A stretch of DNA of 22,964 nt from contig NW_003200561.1 of NCBI RefSeq assembly GCF_000006405.1, positions 150,683 to 173,646 of the forward strand. Reading direction: 5' to 3'. A program made the position numbers and the translations under genes. Positions within the stretch are counted from its first letter, which is position 1. Each line of letters begins with the position of its first letter. Of this stretch, positions 1 through 10,202 are shown one piece after another. The notes below the pieces were generated by a model. It was not told the DNA's origin. It made no database searches and saw nothing but the letters and a program-made list of their open reading frames with translations. Source of the stretch: Perkinsus marinus ATCC 50983 (lineage: Eukaryota > Perkinsozoa > Perkinsida > Perkinsidae).

Positions 1-81
1 GAAAGTTCTATTAGAACGAACTTGACTTCCTATCGACTTCGGACGAACTTGAAAGTTCTATGACGAAGTTGAAAGTTCTAA
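1..81. repeat. Short tandem repeat remnant, about 20-bp period
   Basis: Two adjacent copies of a 20-base unit lie at 42-61 and 62-80, each reading gacgaa(c/g)ttgaaagttcta. The 3' half of a further copy (gaaagttcta) sits at 1-10. More degraded traces of gacgaa...ttc continue to about 165. The unit contains the imperfect palindrome gaacttgaaagttc. It is probably the edge of a minisatellite lying mostly to the left of the window. No coding role is seen. Confidence 0.5.
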
Positions 82-284
82 TTGCGAATATGATCTTCCC
101 GTTTCGGATTCGTACCTCCAACTTCGCGCGTCCCGACGAAATTGATGGTTCCAAAGACGAACTAGATGTTTAAAAGGTGTAGTTGAGCTTGTCCTCGAGA
201 TCCTTCACAACAAGGCTTCCCTCTCCGTCACTTGGTCATTGGGCAGGCCTGTGGGGAGCCATGACTGCCGCCAAGGTGCTCATT

Positions 285-389
285 CACTCCGGTCTCTTTG
301 AGGAGGTACAAGATCCAGTACGGCTGGCCCAGGCAGTTCCGCCTGGAGACCCTTCTCAGCGACACTAGGATGCCTCTGGGGGAGTGCTC
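285..389 (+). other. Possible terminal coding exon of an unidentified gene
   Basis: One plus-strand frame reads a protein-like stretch containing YKIQYGWPRQFRLETLLSD and stops at the TGA at about 387-389. The same frame is closed upstream by a TGA near 261, so it would need an intron acceptor between the two. I do not recognise the family. The stretch is too short to exclude chance, and a minus-strand frame is also open across it. If real, it is the 3' end of a gene lying mostly to the left of the window, about 300 bp upstream of RBX1 and on the same strand. Confidence 0.2.
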
Positions 390-689
390 ATGACGAGGAT
401 GCTTCTGTACTCCCGGCAATGAAACGGTAGAGTAACATTACAGACTGTTTCGTTAACCACGAGAAGAAACTATTCGGGTAGCAGGGAGAACGTCATCAAG
501 TTGATGACTCATCAACTAGCAGGCAATGAAATCAGATGAGCACCAGAAAATAATCGAAAGGTTGGTCCCCTCTCACTGAGGCCTATGGAGTCGTGTACAT
601 GAACGCTTTCTCATGGTTTTGACCTATCGTTGCGTTCTACGTGTGGGAATCCCAGGTTTGTTGCAGTGTTCACTCTTGTGGATTCGATA

Positions 690-1167
690 ATGGCTGAATC
701 GAGTGCCGTAGCCACTGCAGGTTCGAGCGGGTCTTCGGAAGAGAAGAGATTTGAAATTAAGAAGTAAGTTTCCCTTGCCATGCCTTTGCTCTCGGTATTT
801 GTAACCCTCAGATGGAATGCTGTGTCCCTGTGGGCATGGGATATCGTTGTTGACAATTGTGCGATATGTCGTAATCACATCATGGATTTGTGTATCGAGT
901 GTCAGGCGAATCAGGGCTCTCACAGTAGTGAGGTGAGTTGTCTACGCGCCGACTACGGAACTTCGATATGTTGCTCGTCTTTAGGACTGCACGGTTGCGT
1001 GGGGTGTCTGTAACCACGCTTTCCATTTCCACTGCATTTCCAGGTGGCTGAAGACTAGGCAGGTTTGCCCTTTGGGTGAGAAGTCAATCTGTTGGACTCC
1101 AACCCTCGTGAGCATTATCCTGTTGTTAGATAATGGTGAATGGGAGTTCCAGAAGTACGGCCGATAA
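690..1167 (+). CDS. RBX1: RBX1/ROC1 RING-H2 subunit of cullin-RING ubiquitin ligases
   Basis: The coding exons are 690-763, 812-932, 985-1075 and 1130-1167, with GT-AG introns of 48, 52 and 54 bp. They give 107 residues, against 108 in human RBX1. The N-terminus is variable up to about residue 18; from [20 protein letters not shown] onward it is almost identical to animal RBX1. The zinc ligands are all present: C41, C44, C52, C55, C67, C74, H76, H79, H81, C82, C93 and D96. In the family this RING-H2 domain binds the cullin C-terminus and recruits the ubiquitin-loaded E2. The last residue is Arg where animals have His. The ATG at 690 was chosen because it gives the family length and leads directly into the conserved KRFE(I/V)KKW block. 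All splice phases agree. The identification is secure. Confidence 0.97.
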
Positions 1168-1331
1168 AGACCCCTTCATTAACTACTGGGCAGTGGATGG
1201 GAAAATAATCATAAAACACTTTTTCATCACGTCTGAAGTCGCGTTGGATTTAGTCGAGTCAATGTGATATTGATGCAATGAGTCTGATTTCGAATATCTT
1301 GCGTAGAGGTGGTAAGCAACACAATGCGTGC

Positions 1332-1336
1332 AAAAA
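1332..1336 (-). terminator. Pol III T-run terminator of tRNA-Ala
   Basis: Five consecutive A on the plus strand read as TTTTT directly after the 3' end of the tRNA on the minus strand. This is the usual Pol III termination signal. Confidence 0.8.
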
Positions 1337-1337
1337 G

Positions 1338-1410
1338 TGGAGAACCCGGGCATCGATCCCGGTGCCTCTCGCTTGCTAAGCGAGCGCTCTACCATTTGAG
1401 CTAGTCCCCC
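1338..1410 (-). tRNA. tRNA-Ala (anticodon AGC)
   Basis: The minus strand folds into a complete 73-nt cloverleaf. The acceptor GGGGGAC pairs with GTTCTCC and contains the G3:U70 wobble that marks tRNA-Ala for alanyl-tRNA synthetase. The D arm contains TAGCTCAAATGG, the anticodon stem CTCGC/GCGAG carries the loop TTAGCAA (anticodon at 1375-1377), and the T stem CCGGG/CCCGG is perfect. The discriminator base is A. No intron is present and CCA is not encoded, as usual in eukaryotes. A run of five T on the minus strand at 1332-1336 is a good RNA polymerase III terminator. The internal A and B boxes are intact. Confidence 0.97.
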
Positions 1411-1843
1411 TGATATTAAATTTGTACCAATTTCATCTCCGATAACATCATCATGATACGTGACCTTTAAGGCACTACGTGACCTCCATGATTACTTCAT
1501 GATTAGCGGAGTGCAATATAGTGGAGTGCAATGCAAGTGTCGTTCAGCCCCAATATATATCGGATTCTCAAGAGGGGAGAAATGTTTCATCGACAAGGCT
1601 GCATGCTAGTTCTACCGCTTTTGCACTCCGTCTTTTGGACTTCGTCCGACCCCATCAATGTGCTTCGGTCGTTCGAATCCACCATTTTGTTGCCGCCCTG
1701 TTCTAACTGATTCAGACTCTACTCCTATGACCTGCTCGAGTGGCGATAATTGAAGTGGCATTATGAGTATAACTGATCATGCATCCTACCTCTCGACGAA
1801 GGCTCACTGTTCCGCCAACTGCAGCACGTATTGTGGGTGGTTG

Positions 1844-1925
1844 ACCCGAGCTGAGGTGTAGCAACTCGGGTAGTCAGCGGGCCCTGTGGGGTAGCGTGAG
1901 AATAGGCAGTCGTGATCAATGCCTA
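1844..1925. other. Cluster of hairpins, possible structured RNA
   Basis: ACCCGAG at 1844-1850 pairs with CTCGGGT at 1865-1871 (7 bp, 14-nt loop). TAGGCA at 1903-1908 pairs with TGCCTA at 1920-1925 (6 bp, 11-nt loop). The intervening segment is GC-rich. I could not match it to a spliceosomal snRNA, SRP RNA, RNase P RNA or 5S rRNA, so it is listed only as a structured candidate. The strand is unknown. Confidence 0.2.
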
Positions 1926-2794
1926 CTTGCGTCTGTCTACCCGATCGATGTAGGACTCCTCGTAAGGGAGGCATCACTAACAATCTGTTGCTACCAATGA
2001 ATATGAATGTCCTATGATAGGACTTCAATCACATCTCCCTGCTCGCTCCCCCTCATTTTGAGTAACTACACACCTAGGATTGTTGAAACAATCCAAATTG
2101 TACAGTATCGCCCTTCTCTAACCAAAAATGAGCTCATACAAGATAACGAGGAGGTTCATTATCACAATCGGGTCTGAAGAGGATCACATGTAGAACGACC
2201 TAGCAGCGCAGCAATCCCTTCATTACATCTGCCGAAAGTCCGCACACTATATAGGAGGGTCGACAGCTGTCCCTTGACACCACTGTCGAAGCCTGGCTTG
2301 TCGAGATTATCTATTGGGCAGCCAAGAGGGCTAGAATGCACTCAAACGACATGACAGTTGTCACTCAGAAATCCCTAAAATTCCATTCACAGTCGAATAC
2401 TGTTCTGCTTGATAGTACTGTTCCCAATTGTTCAGAAATGACATTACAAGCAGCCGTGTGAAGTCGGGTATTAAGGAGATCGTAACAATTCATTCTTATT
2501 CAGGCCACCTTGTATCGATTATTCCATCATCACCATAGTGGTTCTCGATTTCCCTTGTGTATTGTCGTGTAGACGATTCCCAATATCACATTTGTGGAGA
2601 ACTCTCCGTTCGCTGAGGATGGCCCCGGCGTCGGTCACCAACAGACCGGATTCTATCAGATGCATAAGAGAAAACGCCATATACCACCACCACTTGTGGA
2701 GATATCTAAATTATAAACTAAAGGAACGGGAAGAATGTCGGGGCAACACATGACGAGGCAACGGAAGTCGGCAACAGGGCGATTCATTTCGAGG

Positions 2795-2870
2795 TGGTTC
2801 GACTGGGTGTTGAACCTGGGTCGGCGGGACACTAACCGCGCGTCATACCACTCGGCCAAAAGGAAGGAGG
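2795..2870 (-). other. Degenerate tRNA-like sequence (pseudo-tRNA or SINE head)
   Basis: On the minus strand a perfect A-box consensus TGGCCGAGTGG (2848-2858) is followed at tRNA-like spacing by a perfect B-box consensus GGTTCAACACC (2806-2816). A working cloverleaf does not form. The T stem has two mismatches, the anticodon arm leaves an 8-nt loop (GCGG/CCGC around TTAGTGTC), and no matching acceptor strand is found. It looks like a decayed tRNA or the head of a tRNA-derived SINE, not a functional gene. Confidence 0.35.
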
Positions 2871-3238
2871 GTTGACGGAAAGGGACACCCATTCCCCGTG
2901 TGGGATTGCTTTCTAAGCTTCTTTTGTGTGATTGAGATGCACATGTCCACCAAAGAGCTACTCTACTCATACACCGTGCATTGAAGTGTGTTCTAGTGCT
3001 CCAGTAGATAGTTTCATCAGTTGGCATCTCCAATCCGTTTGTGTGTCCGCTCTTGTGTTCAATCTTGTGTCCCGTAGCTGATGCTTAGAGTATCCTCACA
3101 TTGGTCTTCCTGGTCGTAGATGTTCCCTATGGCTTCCCTCTCAGTTGCTAATAATCTTTGCTTTGCAACATTCTCTCTATTCTTCTGACAAAATACTGTC
3201 ATTCCTCTAAAATCGACAATTCCTAATTACCAACAAGT

Positions 3239-4664
3239 ATGACTTCGCCAACTTCTAATAAGTCTATCAACATCACGTCTCGTGAGTCTACGTCCTCCAC
3301 GTCCCCTACTGGCAGTAGTAGTACTCGATCTGCCCACAGTTCTGCTTCTTCCCCAAGGCCTAGGCGTGGTGCCAACGGTAAGAGCAGGAGTCCGGTAGCG
3401 AGGAAGCCCCAAAATAACGGTGATGAACGTCTCCCATCTACTGTGGGTTCCCCTAGTAGCAGTAACAACAGCGGTGGTGAAATTAACAATATGAAGGTGC
3501 AACTTTACAAGACTAAAGTTTGTCGCCATTATATGCGTGGAAGTTGCAGGTAGTTATCGTAGACCAAGTCACTGAGTGTTCATGGTGTTACTCTCGTTCA
3601 GGTATGGAAGTCGCTGTACGTTTGCCCATCAGCTGAGCGAACTCGGTGCTCGTCCAGACTTCTACAAGACTAAGATGTGTGCTCGTCGTAACTGCAAGGA
3701 CGCCAATTGCCAGTATGCTCATTCGCCTGAGGAGCTGAGGTCACCTTTTGGCAACAGCAGCCCACAAGTGTGTTTGGGTGCTCTCGATGGGAGCTGCAAT
3801 GATCCTAACTGCAAGCTCTCTCATAACAAGACCCAGGCTCAAGAGTCAATTCTGGCAGGAGCCCTTGAACTCTCACGTCAAGGTCGGCTTGGTCAGAATC
3901 AGCACACACAACAACAACAGCAGGTGAGAGATAAGATAGTTATATTTCTCATCGATTTTGTGCTCCTCAGATGAATGGTGTACCGGCGGCAAGCCTCCAA
4001 CGTAACAACAATAGTAACCGTCTTGCCAGTCCGGTGTCGTCCTCTCTTCCTGCTGCTGATTCTATGGCTATTCCTTCGTGGTCGGTCCCATCGCTGATGC
4101 AGTCTGTTCCCAATAGCCTTCCTGCTCACGCCCCGACGAGTCATTCGAGCCCTCTATTGAGTACCTCGAGTGACATACTGCTTAACAATGTGGCATCCAC
4201 AATGTCCCCGACGTCTTCCCTACTGTCCATGGCCTCGTCGCCGTACTCAGAGACTCGATCAGTCCAGGGTCAACAGCAGGCTTCCCCTACTGTTACGCTC
4301 GACGGTGGTAACGGCCAGGTCAACAACCAACAGCCTGACTTAACCGACCCTAGTTTGCTGAAGGCGCTGGAGGTAGGCGAACTCGAGTGACATTACACGT
4401 ATCGTCATTTTCCCTCAGACTCTACTTGCAGTTAACGACCAGCAGTCAGCGTTCTCTGAGTCCCACTCAGGGACTATGCCGAATAGCTACACCCCTTACG
4501 GTTCCAATACTACTGATGCATCCCTTCTTCCTGGCAATTGGCCTGACTTCCCTCTCGCTGGTTCTGAGAGTGCTTCCTACTACCTCTCTACTGCTGTATA
4601 TGGTACTTCGCAGAAGGCTAGTGATAGCTTGTTGGGAAGTGCTACTAATCAGGAGACGATGTAG
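3239..4664 (+). CDS. Tandem CCCH zinc-finger RNA-binding protein
   Basis: The exons are 3239-3549, 3602-3923, 3971-4372 and 4419-4664, with introns of 52, 47 and 46 bp. They encode 426 residues. An in-frame TAA at 3224-3226 supports the ATG at 3239. Residues 1-85 are Ser/Thr/Pro/Arg-rich and look disordered. Three CCCH fingers follow: C95-x7-C103-x5-C109-x3-H113 after the leader YKTKVC; a compact C130-x4-C135-x4-C140-x3-H144 after YKTKMC; and C161-x7-C169-x4-C174-x3-H178. The C-terminal half is low-complexity, rich in Ser, Asn and Gln. YKTK-led tandem CCCH fingers are typical of TIS11-like and protist regulators that bind single-stranded mRNA and control stability or translation; here that role is inferred. 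Finger spacing differs from animal TTP (C-x8-C-x5-C-x3-H), so I give no symbol. Confidence 0.9.
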
Positions 4665-6973
4665 GTGTCTCACTGTGAATCCTCATTATGTAGCATCCAT
4701 TACTCTGCTACAGAAACCGTAGAATGATCTTCAGTGCTATGCGGCTCTCATCATTAGGTGCTGCTAGCCCGATCGAGTATTCGTATGATCATTCTGCTAG
4801 AGTTGTGGTATCATCATCATTATTGTTGTATTTCATCATTTCTCATTGTCTCGAGCAGGCATGCTGTCGTTTACCCATCAGTAACCAGTGCTAGTGCAGC
4901 GTCGGTTTACTGTGGTATACACTTGTGTATGCTCCTGTTCGTTATCGTCACTAACCCTATATGTATTGATATGCGGTATAATCGCATAAAGACTATTGTT
5001 GAGAAGTACCCGATTTTAGTCTCTGCTACTGGTTGATGTCATAGTGCCAGCGTCGTCGCGTGTGGCGTGACCTCGGACGGCCAACTTTGATGACTGAAAG
5101 CCACTATTATATGAAGGTACTGAGGTTACAGTTGTAGCAGTAGTGCAAGGGAGGCGTCGAATCGCTCTCATATTCCTTCGTTCCTGTTGTTACTTTCTGT
5201 ACCTTTGTTGTTCTCCCTTATTGTATGAGTGCTGCTCACTAGCCTCCTCCTCATCATCCTCCTCCTCTTACCTCTCCAAGGCTTGATTGTACTACTTATG
5301 GTGCGGTCACTATCATGTCAGTGTACCGGTCTCTTTGTACCAAGTGTTTTAAGCTTTTTGCAAAGAGTCGGTTCAACTACACTTAAACACTCTGGCTGTT
5401 GGCTGCCAAGTTCGCAACTTCATTGTCATCTTTACCAACAGTGCCTTACAGTAGCTATATAAGCGTGTGCGAGGTCTAAGGGAATCTATATGAGACCCGC
5501 CGGTTGTTCGGGTCTCTGTTAAGTTCATTCACTCTGGTCTCGGAGTGCTTGAGTGTTGTTCTTCAGTAATCTTACTACGTTCAGTCTTTAGTCGTATCCT
5601 CTCTGTACTACCCATAATACTATTTGTCGCTGTTCTTGCCTCTGGAGAGGTGGAGGAAGATGATAACAATAGTGTCCTTAACTACTATATAATACCAAGT
5701 AAACGAAGGGTCTCGATAGTTTCTACGGTCATTACTATTCTAGTTGCCGAGCGATGCTCAGTTGTCTCCTGTTGCTGACACTCGATGATATGCCACTTTC
5801 TCTGTTTGTATGCATGGAGAGGTCGTGCCGTGCTGGTAAGACCGTCGGTTTCAGTAGTCATTGAGTGTTTTTGGTGGTGATGTGTGATTCTCTATTTACA
5901 GTGATAATTCCGTTCTCGGATGTACCGGAGGCGTCGTTGTTCCTTAACGGGTGCTCTCGTCCCCCCGATGTACTGTCCCTCTCTGGCTCATTTTGCAGCT
6001 ATCAGTTAATCGCTGTACCACTTTATTCTTACCATCACACCAAGACAGTGCCAATGAGTCTATCGATATCGAATGAAGCCTAGAAGGCTGCATAGGATTG
6101 ATCTCATTGGCATTGTGCTCAGGTTGGCGGCTCGGTTGGCTGTCGAGATCCTTTTATAGCTGTCCTTACGACAATAAACTCGTTCCTATATCCAAGTGCA
6201 GATCCACCTTGTCTAAACTGATTCGGATTCTTTCTGCTTCTACTGTTATTCTGTTGTGTTCCACTAGTTGCGGGTCTCATATCATAATTCTTTACAAAAA
6301 CCAACATCGTCCCATAACGATGGTGTCTAACACGACCAGCCCTTGGCCCAGTTGCCCGGCCGAACTTGTTGGGATGTGCTGTCGTATAGTCATTCCTCGT
6401 CAGGATTCTTCGGGAAGACCTATGTGACTTAGACAACCCTCGACAACGGTTCCCATACGTTAACTGACTTCTGCTCTCTCAAGCTTAAACTACGTATCCT
6501 ATTGAATTGAGAGTCGTGTTCGGAATTAAGGTGATCGATCACGTTGTCACTGCAGCATTGATGCATTCCTGATACACCGATCATGGTAACTTTTCCTTGC
6601 ATACAAGTGGGCCATGAACGCTTGCTGTGAATGCGACGCTACTGGAGGTTGATGGGAATCATTTCGAAATGGGCGAACCGTACCTTATGTGGTGCGATAC
6701 GATGTGTGTATTTTCCAGAGCCCGAGAATCGAGTACGAAACGAGAGTCTTACTGCGCAAGCAGAACATAGTCATGTGATGAAATAGTGACAGTTAAACTT
6801 GAACCCTTCTCCTGGCCTAGGGGTGGTGTAGGCTCTCGAGCACGTGGCTACCACGTCTCGGTGGAGAAGATCGCTTTTATTTCATCTCTTGATTACTGAC
6901 CTCCGTCTTCTGAATTGTTGTTGTTGTCAATAACGGCGGTGCGTCGCTTCGCCTCCGTGGAATAGGCTGTACT
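4665..6973. other. Intergenic stretch, no gene recognised
   Basis: This 2.3-kb stretch probably holds the 3' UTR of the CCCH gene and the 5' flank of delta-tubulin. Open frames are all under 110 codons. One begins at GTG (5229) and is a Leu-rich run caused by CTC/CTT repeats. The opposed frames at 6098-6436 look like chance. Two clean hairpins are visible: GAGACCCG (5492-5499) with CGGGTCTC (5509-5516), and ACGTGG (6842-6847) with CCACGT (6851-6856). Confidence 0.5.
5492..5516. other. Perfect 8-bp hairpin
   Basis: GAGACCCG and CGGGTCTC flank a 9-nt loop (ccggttgtt). It lies about 830 bp downstream of the CCCH stop codon. It could be a 3' UTR or processing element of that gene, but nothing else supports a function. 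Confidence 0.3.
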
Positions 6974-8503
6974 ATGCCGAGCATCGACGATTCCCTCATC
7001 GTCCATGTTGGTCAATGCGGGATACAAGTTGGTGGGGCGATGTGGAGTAAGCTCGCTCCACTACATGGCATGCTGTACTATGACGAGGAGCCCCCAACAC
7101 CCAGTACGTTTTCTGACTCGGACCTCTATTGAATTGCCAGTGTAGGGGCAATCCTCGTCGATACGGAGCCAAAACCGATGAGAACAATGCGGTGCGAAGC
7201 CAGATCTAGACAAGGACTATTCTTCAGAGATCAACTCTGTATCGCAGACACTACAGCAAGGGGGAGAGGAGGGAGCTGGGCTATGGGTAACATGGCGAGG
7301 AATTCACGTCACTTCAATGATGTTTTGAATGTTACTCAATCTACTGACAATCATTAACAGCGACATGAGGCTGATCATAAACCGCTCTTCAGGATACGTC
7401 GATAACGACCCGGAGTTCCTGGAGCAGATTGAGGACACTTTGCGACGCGAGATCGAGTGAAGAGCATAATTGACAGCTAAGGTGTCATACATTCGCAGGT
7501 ACAACGATCGTAGCTTGGATGTTGTTATCGTACATTCGCTAGCAGGAGGAACGGGAGGCGGCCTTGGCAGTAGAGTGATGGAGATGGCCCGAGAACAGCT
7601 AGGAAGCCATGGCCTACTCACTGCCCTCTCTATTGTAGCTGATCCCCTTGGAGGGAGTCCTATGCGGGTTCGAGATGGGACCAATTCGAAGGTCAATCTA
7701 TCATGGCTTGCTTTCAGTCCATCAACGAAGTTCTCGCTTTGCAACGGATAGAAGAGGTTTGTGACTTCGGAATCTTCGTCGAGAACAGCAGCTTCAAGGC
7801 TTCCTCTGTGGAGGAACTCAACAGCAGAATTGCTGCGGCGATCTTGGACACGCTGCAGAGCAGGAGTGGTCTTGGTCTCGACGATTTCCAATGAGTCGTT
7901 TGCCCAATGCCAACCCTCAAGTTCGCACATGTCTACTCTTCGAAGAATCTAGAGAGCCTGCGCATGCACCTCCCGGCAGCGCGTCTGCCAAATTCACTCA
8001 TAGCAGCAAGAGCTGTGGTGAGTTCAGCTGCAGAATCGACTGTAACTGAGAAGATCATTTCATGCTTGGGAGGAAGGGTGTCTTGGAATGGGCCCTATAA
8101 CGTCGACTTGAGGTGAGTACGTCTCTGCGGTAAGGAACTTCTAACTAGTGAACGCCCCTAAGCCAGCTCATTATGCACTTGACGGGTGGATTATTTGTGA
8201 TTTGCTCCACTTAGACGGCGCCTCTCCCGCTCAAAGACAGACAATCACGGGATAAGTTTGGCTGTGAATTGGACGTATACCGCGAGGATGGTCAACGAGC
8301 TCCTAGAAAATGCTACCGAGAAGACTCGGCATGGGTAAGTGCCGCGGCGACTACTCGCAATCGACTGCAGTACTGTCTCTCTTGGCAGAGCCTTCATGCA
8401 TCACTTCAATACGTACGGTATCGATCAGGACACTATCTTCGGAGCGATCCAAGCGGTTGAACAGACGATTGTGACACCTTATGAGATGGCTTCTACGAAT
8501 TGA
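6974..8503 (+). CDS. TUBD1: Delta-tubulin, with an in-frame TGA codon
   Basis: The exons are 6974-7103, 7146-7286, 7393-7456, 7499-7667, 7718-8112, 8215-8334 and 8389-8503 (introns 42, 106, 42, 50, 102 and 54 bp). They give 377 codons plus stop, against about 453 residues in human. Tubulin marks are VGQCGIQVG at residues 12-20, AILVDTEPKPM (delta-tubulin RAVLVDMEPK), and the GTP-binding loop LAGGTGGGLGS near 126-136, with Gly where most tubulins have Ser. The C-terminus AFMHHFNTYGID aligns with delta-tubulin AYIHQYTKFGIE and favours delta over epsilon. In the family it acts at basal bodies and in triplet microtubules. Codon 227 (7892-7894) is TGA in a block that aligns without a gap to human delta-tubulin: LDDFQ, stop, VVCPMP. 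This may be a sequence error, a null allele or readthrough. A 27-bp intron (7869-7895) would remove it but is shorter than any other here. Confidence 0.85.
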
Positions 8504-10202
8504 GTCTCTTGCACCTTGGGTTAAGTACGCCTGTTACTTTCGCGTCGAGTAATGTTACATCGTACCCGGCGACAGACAGTGGGTGATCGCTGATGAAAAA
8601 ATGGATCGAAGAATTGATATAGGACTGCAATTCTCCCCATTACCATTAAAACAATTCTGGAATTCAGGATCGACTCTAGCATCGTATTATGCGTGTTCCG
8701 AGTTTCGAAATCATCGGTTTATTGAACGACCCCTCCTTATTGACCGCTGCGACATGCATCCGCGAGAGTCTCAAGGATGCATGTCGCAGCATAGCCTTCC
8801 TGCGAACACTGCAATTGGAGTACCAACCGCAAACTCTTCAAACACAACTGTTACAGTAGCGACCAACACCGATAACATGGTCAATATCATGGTCACTGAG
8901 GTCGGTAACGACCAAGCTCTCTAAGGCGATCGGTAGCAGCTCTACAGTGACTGAAGTAAACGATGTAGTACTAGCATTCTAATACACGAGGGTACTTCAA
9001 GAAGTCCCAGAGTACAGGATCTCGGACATCCTCCCACCATACGTTTGCGGGACCAGCTGTTGGACCGACTACAGGATAGCAACAGCCGTGACTACGGTGG
9101 CATCCACCAACACAGTAGTACTAGAGAGAGCTCCGTGCTGACTCGGCAGAGCTGGAGGGCCTTCATGATCTCTGCAGATCTCGTTGCTTATATCGGCTAC
9201 AGCAATATTACTACTTCCTCATGCGCCGAGCACGTGTCAGGAACTGTTGATCAATACCCTCACCGAGAGACTGCTGCCTTGATTCCCTCTCCACTCCGGA
9301 CCCTCTCAATACACCACTATTTATATCCCACTGCGACTGCCCAGACACCAAAGTTGAATGTTTCTCGACTGCGACCCGGGATCCCTCAAGTACCTCAACC
9401 CAACGTTTATACCCAATTATACACCGGCGATTATACCTCTCTGCTGCAAGCTACCCACGGCTTGAATCCACCCTCTGCATCATCCGCCCTGTCACCACAT
9501 TTGTCACCTCTACACCCGTGAGCATACCTGACACCTATAATCCCCCAGCATAGTGACCTCTTAAGCTTGCCTTCCCTGACTCCCCTCAGCCGAGCTCTCC
9601 TGTCGTCCACTGTTGTGAGCAAACAGCTCGTCCATATCAGCACAGTCTGTATCTTCCAACAAAGCATGTACAACACCATACGATTCAGCCTCACAAAGCA
9701 CTCCCGAGCGTCGGCTTCTTCCTCTCTGTCGCCCAACCAGCGTCAGGAACATAGCCGTGGCCTCAGCATGACTACTAAAGTGGTGTAGTTCATGACAGCA
9801 GTAGTCGATGAACTCTATACAGGATATCGTACTGATAGTGACAGCAGTCTCCCGTGCTACTCTCTAAATACCATTACCCCGTTCCGGTCGAGTCCATGGC
9901 CACAAGCCCTCCTCTAAGGCTATCAAAGTGACCCTTCAAGTACGTCCCGAAGGCCTTTACTCCCGACACCTCCATCACCATCCAGTGCTTCTCTCAATAC
10001 TCATCATTCGCATCTGCCCACTAAAACCAGTGGTAACTCTTTCCGGATTTAACAACGCAACAGCCCAGCATTTGGAGAGGAAACTGGAAGTACGTGGTAA
10101 ACTGTAGTGGACGAAATCTAATAACGATATGTCCAAAGGCAGCAGTATCCGCCTGTTTTTGTTATGTACGTTGAGTTAGGGAAGCTTCCTAATAACCACC
10201 CA
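8504..10202. other. Convergent intergenic region
   Basis: This lies between the 3' ends of delta-tubulin (+) and WDR75 (-). The longest plus-strand frame, 9045-9521, has no ATG near its start and resembles no family; at this base composition it can arise by chance. A Thr/Asn-rich frame around 8800-8924 loosely recalls the Ser/Thr-rich gene at the right end, but there is no repeat period. The clear structure here is the stem-loop at 8746-8790. Confidence 0.45.
8746..8790. other. Perfect 16-bp inverted repeat (stem-loop)
   Basis: GCTGCGACATGCATCC at 8746-8761 is the exact reverse complement of 8775-8790, with a 13-nt loop (gcgagagtctcaa). It sits 243 bp past the delta-tubulin stop, in the gap between two convergent genes. 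A perfect 16-bp stem is unlikely by chance at this spacing. It could be a 3'-end or processing element, a small-RNA precursor or a transposon-end remnant. The sequence does not decide. Confidence 0.5.

Larger units (their letters stand above)
1411..3238. other. Intergenic stretch without a recognisable gene
   Basis: Open frames here are short and start at non-ATG codons or show no family resemblance. Three things stand out: a hairpin cluster at 1844-1925, a small hairpin at 2077-2094 (GGATTGT, loop TGAA, ACAATCC), and a degenerate tRNA-like sequence near 2795-2870. The last about 50 bp before 3239 are AT-richer and probably belong to the 5' UTR of the CCCH gene. Confidence 0.5.

Noticed and set aside
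703-712. CCGTAGCCA, matching the core of the dinoflagellate/Perkinsus spliced leader
   Set aside because: Only nine bases long and inside the RBX1 coding sequence (SAVATAG); best explained by chance.
1600-1690. TTCGAAT loop resembling a tRNA T arm
   Set aside because: No matching D arm, anticodon arm or acceptor stem.
2656-3033. 125-codon minus-strand ORF
   Set aside because: First start is TTG, it spans the degenerate tRNA-like sequence, and no protein features are recognisable.
5229-5462. Leu-rich 77-codon ORF resembling a membrane segment
   Set aside because: GTG start in a CTC/CTT-rich low-complexity stretch downstream of the CCCH gene; no other support.
7304-7930. 208-codon minus-strand ORF
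   Set aside because: Lies antisense to delta-tubulin exons 3-5 and their introns, and resembles nothing.
9045-9521. 158-codon plus-strand ORF
   Set aside because: Starts at TTG, has no family resemblance, and is within the length expected by chance for this window.
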